Shown here one piece after another: positions 59,894-64,000 of a stretch of DNA of 64,000 bases. The translations under genes were made by a program, and so were the position numbers. Under the pieces are notes generated by a model. It searched no databases, was not told where the DNA came from, and worked only from the letters and a program-made list of their open reading frames with translations. Position 1 is the stretch's first letter. Every line of letters begins with the position of its first letter. The stretch comes from an uncultured Clostridia bacterium. GTDB lineage: Bacteria > Bacillota > Clostridia > TANB77 > CAG-508. The stretch is from NCBI GenBank assembly GCA_934178475.1, contig CAKPQH010000007.1, forward strand, positions 1 through 64,000, given 5' to 3'.

Positions 59894-60598
59894 ATGTTTT
59901 CTAGTATTTGTATAGCTGGTTTTTGGAAGTTCTTGAGTTCAGCAATTTTTGTTGTTGGATACATATCAGGAAATAGTTTATTTCCAGAACCGTTGTCATC
60001 AGCAGAAGAAAAAGAAGCATTAATAAAAATGAAAGAAGGAGACGATGAGGCACGAAATTTATTGATTGAAAGAAACTTAAGATTAGTTGCACATGTTTGT
60101 AAAAAATATGCAAATACTAATGTAGAACAAGATGATTTAATTTCAATTGGGACAATTGGATTAATAAAAGGGATAAATAGTTTCGATATTGATAAAGGAG
60201 CAAGACTTTCTACATATGTTTCTAGATGTATAGATAATGAAATACTTATGTACTTAAGAGCAACAAAAAAATTAAATGCAGAAGTTTTTTTGAATGAGCC
60301 GATTGGTAAAGATAAAGATGATAATGTTGTTACTTTAGAAGAAGTATTGGAAAATGATGAAAAGAGTGTTGAAGAAGTTGTTGACTTAAAAATGAAAGTA
60401 AAAAAACTTTATAATAAAATGAAAGAAGTACTTAAGGATAGAGAAAAAACGATAATTGAGCTTCGATTTGGACTTAATGGGGAGAAACCAAAGACGCAAA
60501 ATGAAATAGCAAAATCCATGGGGATTTCTAGAAGTTATGTATCAAGAATAGAAACAAAAGCAATAGGAAAATTAAGTGAGGAGTTTAAGGAAAGTTAA
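59894..60598 (+). CDS. sigK: Sporulation sigma factor sigma-K type
   Basis: A late mother-cell sigma factor, 234 residues. The N-terminus has a hydrophobic pro-sequence (FWKFLSSAIFVVGYISG), followed by FPEPLSSAEEKEAL, which resembles the FPQPLSSSEEK of Bacillus pro-sigma-K. Region 2 (ARNLLIERNLRLVAHVCKKY, DDLISIGTIGLIKGINSF, STYVSRCIDNEILMYLRA) and region 4 (LKDREKTIIELRFGL, NEIAKSMGISRSYVSRIETKAIGKL) are complete. The gene is contiguous, with no skin-type element interrupting it. GAGGTG precedes the ATG. SpoIVFB-type processing would be expected; that gene is not here. Confidence 0.92.
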   Translation: MFSSICIAGFWKFLSSAIFVVGYISGNSLFPEPLSSAEEKEALIKMKEGDDEARNLLIERNLRLVAHVCKKYANTNVEQDDLISIGTIGLIKGINSFDIDKGARLSTYVSRCIDNEILMYLRATKKLNAEVFLNEPIGKDKDDNVVTLEEVLENDEKSVEEVVDLKMKVKKLYNKMKEVLKDREKTIIELRFGLNGEKPKTQNEIAKSMGISRSYVSRIETKAIGKLSEEFKES

Positions 60599-60605
60599 TA
60601 AAAAT

Positions 60606-60648
60606 AAAAATACAGAAAATGAAGTAAATTCAAATTCTGTATTTTTTG
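60606..60648. terminator. Terminator between convergent sigK and tspO
   Basis: AAAAATACAGAA and TTCTGTATTTTT form a 12-bp stem with T and A tracts on the two sides. Confidence 0.8.
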
Positions 60649-61107
60649 TTATCTGTTTAATAAGTAAACACCTAAATTTAGGTAAGATGCAAATAATATC
60701 CATAATAAATAAGGTATTTGAAGCAATCCAGAAGTTTTATTTTTGTTGTAAAATTTAATTATCATAATTATAACAAGTACATCTAAAAGTAAAATCCAAA
60801 TAAATGAAAATAATCTCCATTTTAGAGAGAAAAAGAATATAGACCATAGAGCATTAACAAAAAGTTGAAAATAATAAATAAAGTTTATTTTAGAATCAAC
60901 TTGTGAATTGCTTTCTAAAATTGCATATGAAATTCCCATTAAAATATAGAGAATAGTCCATACTATTGGAAATAAAATGCTAGGTGGAGATAATATAGGT
61001 TTAATTAAATTATTGTAATCAATGGATTTTGATATTATTAAGCCAATAATTCCACCAATAATAGCAGGTATTAAAATCGATTTTAAATAAATTTTTAATT
61101 TTGACAT
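60649..61107 (-). CDS. tspO: TspO/MBR-family membrane protein
   Basis: A 152-residue protein with five hydrophobic helices. Family marks are SPPSILFPIVWTILYILMGISYA (the PP..F...W..LY...G block), NALWSIFFF and LLWILFASYLNLGVYLLNR. Bacterial TspO proteins bind tetrapyrroles and modulate porphyrin and stress responses. It is convergent with sigK and stands alone. Confidence 0.9.
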   Translation of the reverse strand: MSKLKIYLKSILIPAIIGGIIGLIISKSIDYNNLIKPILSPPSILFPIVWTILYILMGISYAILESNSQVDSKINFIYYFQLFVNALWSIFFFSLKWRLFSFIWILLLDVLVIIMIIKFYNKNKTSGLLQIPYLLWILFASYLNLGVYLLNR

Positions 61108-61199
61108 AAAATCCTCCTTAATGTAGTTTATTATAAAAAAAGTAAAATATACATATAAAAGGTATATATTACAGTAATTAATATCATTTTTATTTTTCG

Positions 61200-61228
61200 T
61201 TGAGTTCTATACTGAATTATGGTAATAT
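61200..61228 (+). promoter_or_regulatory. Putative promoter of pepV
   Basis: TTGAGT (61200-61205) and TAATAT (61223-61228) with a 17-base spacer. Confidence 0.4.
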
Positions 61229-61251
61229 AAAATACATATAGGAGGTAAGTT

Positions 61252-62655
61252 ATGTTTGAAAATAGAATAGAAGAATTGAAAGAAGAAATTATAGAAAAAA
61301 CTTGTGAATTAATAAAGATACCAAGTGTAAATAGTGAAAGTATAGATAAAAAAAAGCCGTTTGGAGAGGAGATAAATAGAGCTTTAGAATATACATTGGA
61401 TTTAGGAAAAAAGCTAGGATTTAGAACAAAAAACATTGATGGATATTGTGGATATATAGAGTTTGGAGAAGGAGAAGAATTAGTTGGAATAATAGGTCAT
61501 TTAGACGTAGTGCCAATAGGAGAGGGATGGATTCATAATCCATTTGAAGCACAAATAGAAGATGGAAAGATATATGGAAGAGGAGCAATTGACGATAAAG
61601 GACCAGTAATTGCATCTTTGTATGCTATGAAAGCTGTTATAGATATAGCTAAGGTAAATAAAAATGTTAGATTAATATTAGGAACAAATGAAGAAAGAGA
61701 CTGGAAATGTATAAATTATTATAAAGAACATGAAAAATGGCCTACAATAGGTTTCAGTCCTGATGCTGATTTTCCATGTATATATGCAGAAAAAGGAATA
61801 GAAACAATATATTTTGAAAGCAAATATAACAACCAAAATGAAAAAATTAAAATAAAAAATATTAATTGTAAAAATAATGCTATAAATGTAGTGCCTAAAT
61901 ATTGCATGGTTGAATTGGAAATAAATGATACTAAAATATTAATAAAAGAAGTTGTTAATTTTATAGAAAAAATTAAGGAAAACAAAAGATTGGATGTTGA
62001 AATAGAAATTAAAAATAACAAAGAAATAAAACTAGAAACAAAAGGTGTATCAGCACATGCAGCACATCCTGATCTTGGAAAAAATGCAATATCAATAATG
62101 ATGCAAATATTAAAAGAGGTTTTTGAAAATTTTGAAATAGATAATGATTTAGTTAATTTCTTTGATGAAAGTATAGGAATGGATTTTAATGGTAAGAAAG
62201 CAAAAATTTATGTAAAAGATGAATCAGGAGAACTTACATTAAATGTTGGAGATTTTAGTTTAGAAAATGAAGTTTTAAAATTTGGAATAAATTTAAGAAT
62301 ACCTGTAAATACAAATTTTGAATATGTAGAAGAAAAATTAGAAGAATGCATTGGAAATTACAAAAATCTTAAAATGACAATAAAAGCAAAACAAGACTCA
62401 TTATATGTTGATAAAAATAGTTATTTAGTAAAAACATTATGTAATATTTTTAATGAAGTTACAGGAAAAAATGATGATCCTATAGCAATAGGAGGAGGAA
62501 CTTATGCTAGAGCATTTAAAAATGTAATATCATTTGGAGCAAATATGCCAGGAAATAAAGATATGTGTCACCAAGTAGATGAATATATAAAAATAGATGA
62601 TCTATTACTTGCAAGTAAGATATATGCTAAGGCAATTTATGAACTTGCAAAATAA
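61252..62655 (+). CDS. pepV: M20-family dipeptidase (PepV/Sapep type)
   Basis: A zinc metallopeptidase that cleaves dipeptides. Metal-binding and catalytic blocks are GHLDVVPIGEGW (first His and Asp), GRGAIDDKGP (bridging Asp), LGTNEERDW (catalytic and metal Glu), FSPDADFP and a C-terminal MCHQVDEY His. A lid domain (about 200-330) with SAHAAHPDLGKNAI is inserted. At 467 residues it fits PepV. GGAGG precedes the ATG. It is upstream of dapL with its own promoter. Confidence 0.93.
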   Translation: MFENRIEELKEEIIEKTCELIKIPSVNSESIDKKKPFGEEINRALEYTLDLGKKLGFRTKNIDGYCGYIEFGEGEELVGIIGHLDVVPIGEGWIHNPFEAQIEDGKIYGRGAIDDKGPVIASLYAMKAVIDIAKVNKNVRLILGTNEERDWKCINYYKEHEKWPTIGFSPDADFPCIYAEKGIETIYFESKYNNQNEKIKIKNINCKNNAINVVPKYCMVELEINDTKILIKEVVNFIEKIKENKRLDVEIEIKNNKEIKLETKGVSAHAAHPDLGKNAISIMMQILKEVFENFEIDNDLVNFFDESIGMDFNGKKAKIYVKDESGELTLNVGDFSLENEVLKFGINLRIPVNTNFEYVEEKLEECIGNYKNLKMTIKAKQDSLYVDKNSYLVKTLCNIFNEVTGKNDDPIAIGGGTYARAFKNVISFGANMPGNKDMCHQVDEYIKIDDLLLASKIYAKAIYELAK

Positions 62656-62752
62656 GTGATTATTTTGGAAAAAAGATAATTTTAAACATTGAAATTTAAG
62701 CATATTTATAGTAAAATATTAATGTTAATTTATGAAAAAAGGAGATTTTAAT

Positions 62753-63946
62753 ATGTATATAAATGAAAATTTCTTAGAATTAAAAGATAGCTATTTATTT
62801 TCTACTATAGCTAAAAAAGTTGCAGAGTTTCAAAAAAATAATCTAGATAAAAAAATTATAAAATTAGGAATTGGAGATGTAACTAAACCAATAGTTCCAG
62901 CTGTTATTGATGCTATGCATAAAGCAGTAGACGAAATAGGAACTCCAGAAGGTTTTAGAGGATATGGACCAGAACAAGGGTATGACTTTTTAAAAAGAGC
63001 AATTGTGGAAAATGATTTTAAAAATTTAGGAATAGAAACAGATGAAATATTTGTATCAGATGGAGCAAAATGTGATTGTGGAAATATTGTTGATATAATG
63101 GGAGCAAATAAAATTGCTATTACTGATCCAGTATATCCTGTTTATGAAGATACAAATATAATGTCAGGAAGAAAAGAAAACATTGTATATTTACCAGTTA
63201 GAGCAGAGAACAATTTTGTTCCAGAGTTACCAAAGGAAAAAGTAGATATTATATATTTATGTTTTCCAAATAATCCAACAGGAACAGTATTAAAAAAAGA
63301 AGAAATGAAGAAATTTGTTGATTATGCAATCCAAAATAATGCATTAATATTGTTTGACGCAGCATATGAAGCTTTTATAACTGAAGAAAATGTACCACAT
63401 AGTATATATGAAATAGAAGGTGCTAAAAATGTTGCAATTGAATTTAGAAGTTTTTCGAAAACAGCAGGATTTACAGGAGTAAGATGTGCATATACAGTTG
63501 TTCCTAAAACTGTTTATGGATATACGAGAAGTGGAGAAAAAATACTTCTAAATAAATTATGGAATAGAAGAATGACAACAAAATTTAATGGAGTTTCTTA
63601 TATAATTCAAAGGGCAGCAGAAGCGACATATTCTGAAGAAGGAAAAAAACAAATAAAAGAAAATATAAAATATTATTTAGATAATGCTAAAATAATAAAA
63701 GATGGATTAAGCGAAGCTGGATTTACTGTATATGGAGGAGAAAATTCACCATATATCTGGCTTAAAGTTCCAGATGGTATGACTTCATGGGATTTCTTTG
63801 ACTATTTATTAGAAAATGCTAATGTAGTTGGAACACCTGGAAGCGGATTTGGAAAATGTGGAGAAGGATATTTTAGATTAACTGCATTTGGAACAAAAGA
63901 GAATTCTATAGAAGCTATAAATAGAATAAAAAATATGAAAATATAA
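62753..63946 (+). CDS. dapL: LL-diaminopimelate aminotransferase DapL
   Basis: A PLP enzyme that makes LL-diaminopimelate directly from tetrahydrodipicolinate, for lysine and peptidoglycan synthesis; it is common in Clostridia. The PLP Lys is K236 in FRSFSKTAGFTGVRC. Other blocks are LGIGDVTKPIVPAVI, GFRGYGPEQGYDFL, FVSDGAKCDCGNI, FPNNPTGTV and GTPGSGFGKCGEGYFRL. I chose ATG 62753 behind GGAG at eight bases, giving 397 residues. Other dap genes are not in the window. Confidence 0.95.
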   Translation: MYINENFLELKDSYLFSTIAKKVAEFQKNNLDKKIIKLGIGDVTKPIVPAVIDAMHKAVDEIGTPEGFRGYGPEQGYDFLKRAIVENDFKNLGIETDEIFVSDGAKCDCGNIVDIMGANKIAITDPVYPVYEDTNIMSGRKENIVYLPVRAENNFVPELPKEKVDIIYLCFPNNPTGTVLKKEEMKKFVDYAIQNNALILFDAAYEAFITEENVPHSIYEIEGAKNVAIEFRSFSKTAGFTGVRCAYTVVPKTVYGYTRSGEKILLNKLWNRRMTTKFNGVSYIIQRAAEATYSEEGKKQIKENIKYYLDNAKIIKDGLSEAGFTVYGGENSPYIWLKVPDGMTSWDFFDYLLENANVVGTPGSGFGKCGEGYFRLTAFGTKENSIEAINRIKNMKI

Positions 63947-63961
63947 AGGAATGATATAAAA

Positions 63962-64000
63962 ATGTTAGCTTATATAAAAGGAGAACTAGCAAGTAAAAAT
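63962..64000 (+). CDS. ruvA: Start of Holliday junction helicase subunit RuvA (3' partial)
   Basis: Only 13 codons are visible, MLAYIKGELASKN, matching the invariant start of RuvA (M.AYI.G.L). AAAGGA lies upstream. The rest is beyond the window. The assignment rests on a short match. Confidence 0.65.
   Translation, partial: MLAYIKGELASKN

Noticed and set aside
60576..60758. Small open frame between sigK and tspO
   Set aside because: It overlaps the sigK end, the terminator and the tspO 3' end on the opposite strand, with no ribosome site.

Overview
This window looks like a chromosomal segment of a low-GC, endospore-forming Gram-positive bacterium of the class Clostridia. The evidence is a very AT-rich sequence, Shine-Dalgarno-led genes with some TTG/GTG starts, and sporulation genes (spoIIGA-sigE, a sigK-like gene, gpr, sleB). 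The LL-diaminopimelate aminotransferase, MEP isoprenoid genes and formate-tetrahydrofolate ligase also fit. No species can be named from the sequence alone. Most of the window is housekeeping: DNA repair (mfd), isoprenoid synthesis (ispG, ispH), cell wall and division (murA, murB, mraZ-rsmH-ftsL-ftsI), translation (proS, serS, rpmB, two tRNAs, queA, rimO), replication and segregation (holA, scpB, rarA), and proteostasis (tig-clpP-clpX).

Layout. 1-1245: 3' part of a surface protein with a hypervariable C-terminus. 1336-9212: mfd, an orphan response regulator, ispG, ispH, a small pilin-like protein and rnhB. 9370-15902: murB, yvcK, a debranching enzyme, holA and sleB. 15903-18154: regulatory DNA, a second hypervariable pilin-like gene, and a small gene resembling MutS domain I. 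18237-29141: tRNA-Gln, a glycosyltransferase, tRNA-Met, scpB-proS, part of the dcw cluster, fhs and gpr. 29150-32193: structured leader, a GLUG-repeat pilin-like protein and a small membrane protein. 32294-36354: ysxC, serS, whiA, hemW. 36371-39178: a second structured leader, a third hypervariable pilin-like gene and two small membrane proteins. 39304-46120: murA, spoIIGA-sigE, queA, rarA, rimO. 46298-55871: three large surface proteins, two of them tandem paralogues with formylglycine-enzyme-like and SH3-like parts. 55975-64000: rpmB, tig-clpP-clpX, sigK, tspO, pepV, dapL and the start of ruvA.

The most interesting theme is a dispersed, apparently DGR-diversified surface system. Three genes (ending at 1068, 17704 and 37522) end in short segments (VR1-VR3) whose codons are unusually C-ending. 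Where VR1 and VR2 can be compared they differ mostly at positions that fit substitution of template adenines. The proteins have, or by homology should have, a prepilin-like N-terminus. A MutS-domain-I-like gene, a recognised DGR accessory type, follows the second. No reverse transcriptase or template repeat is visible, so these would be remote targets served in trans. A second theme is regulation. Arrays of TTACAA-like boxes repeated every 11 bp lie upstream of three surface-gene promoters, and an orphan OmpR/PhoB-type regulator is encoded at 5294. A conserved three-helix leader precedes two other pilin-like genes. Four near-identical REP-like palindromes sit directly behind stop codons.
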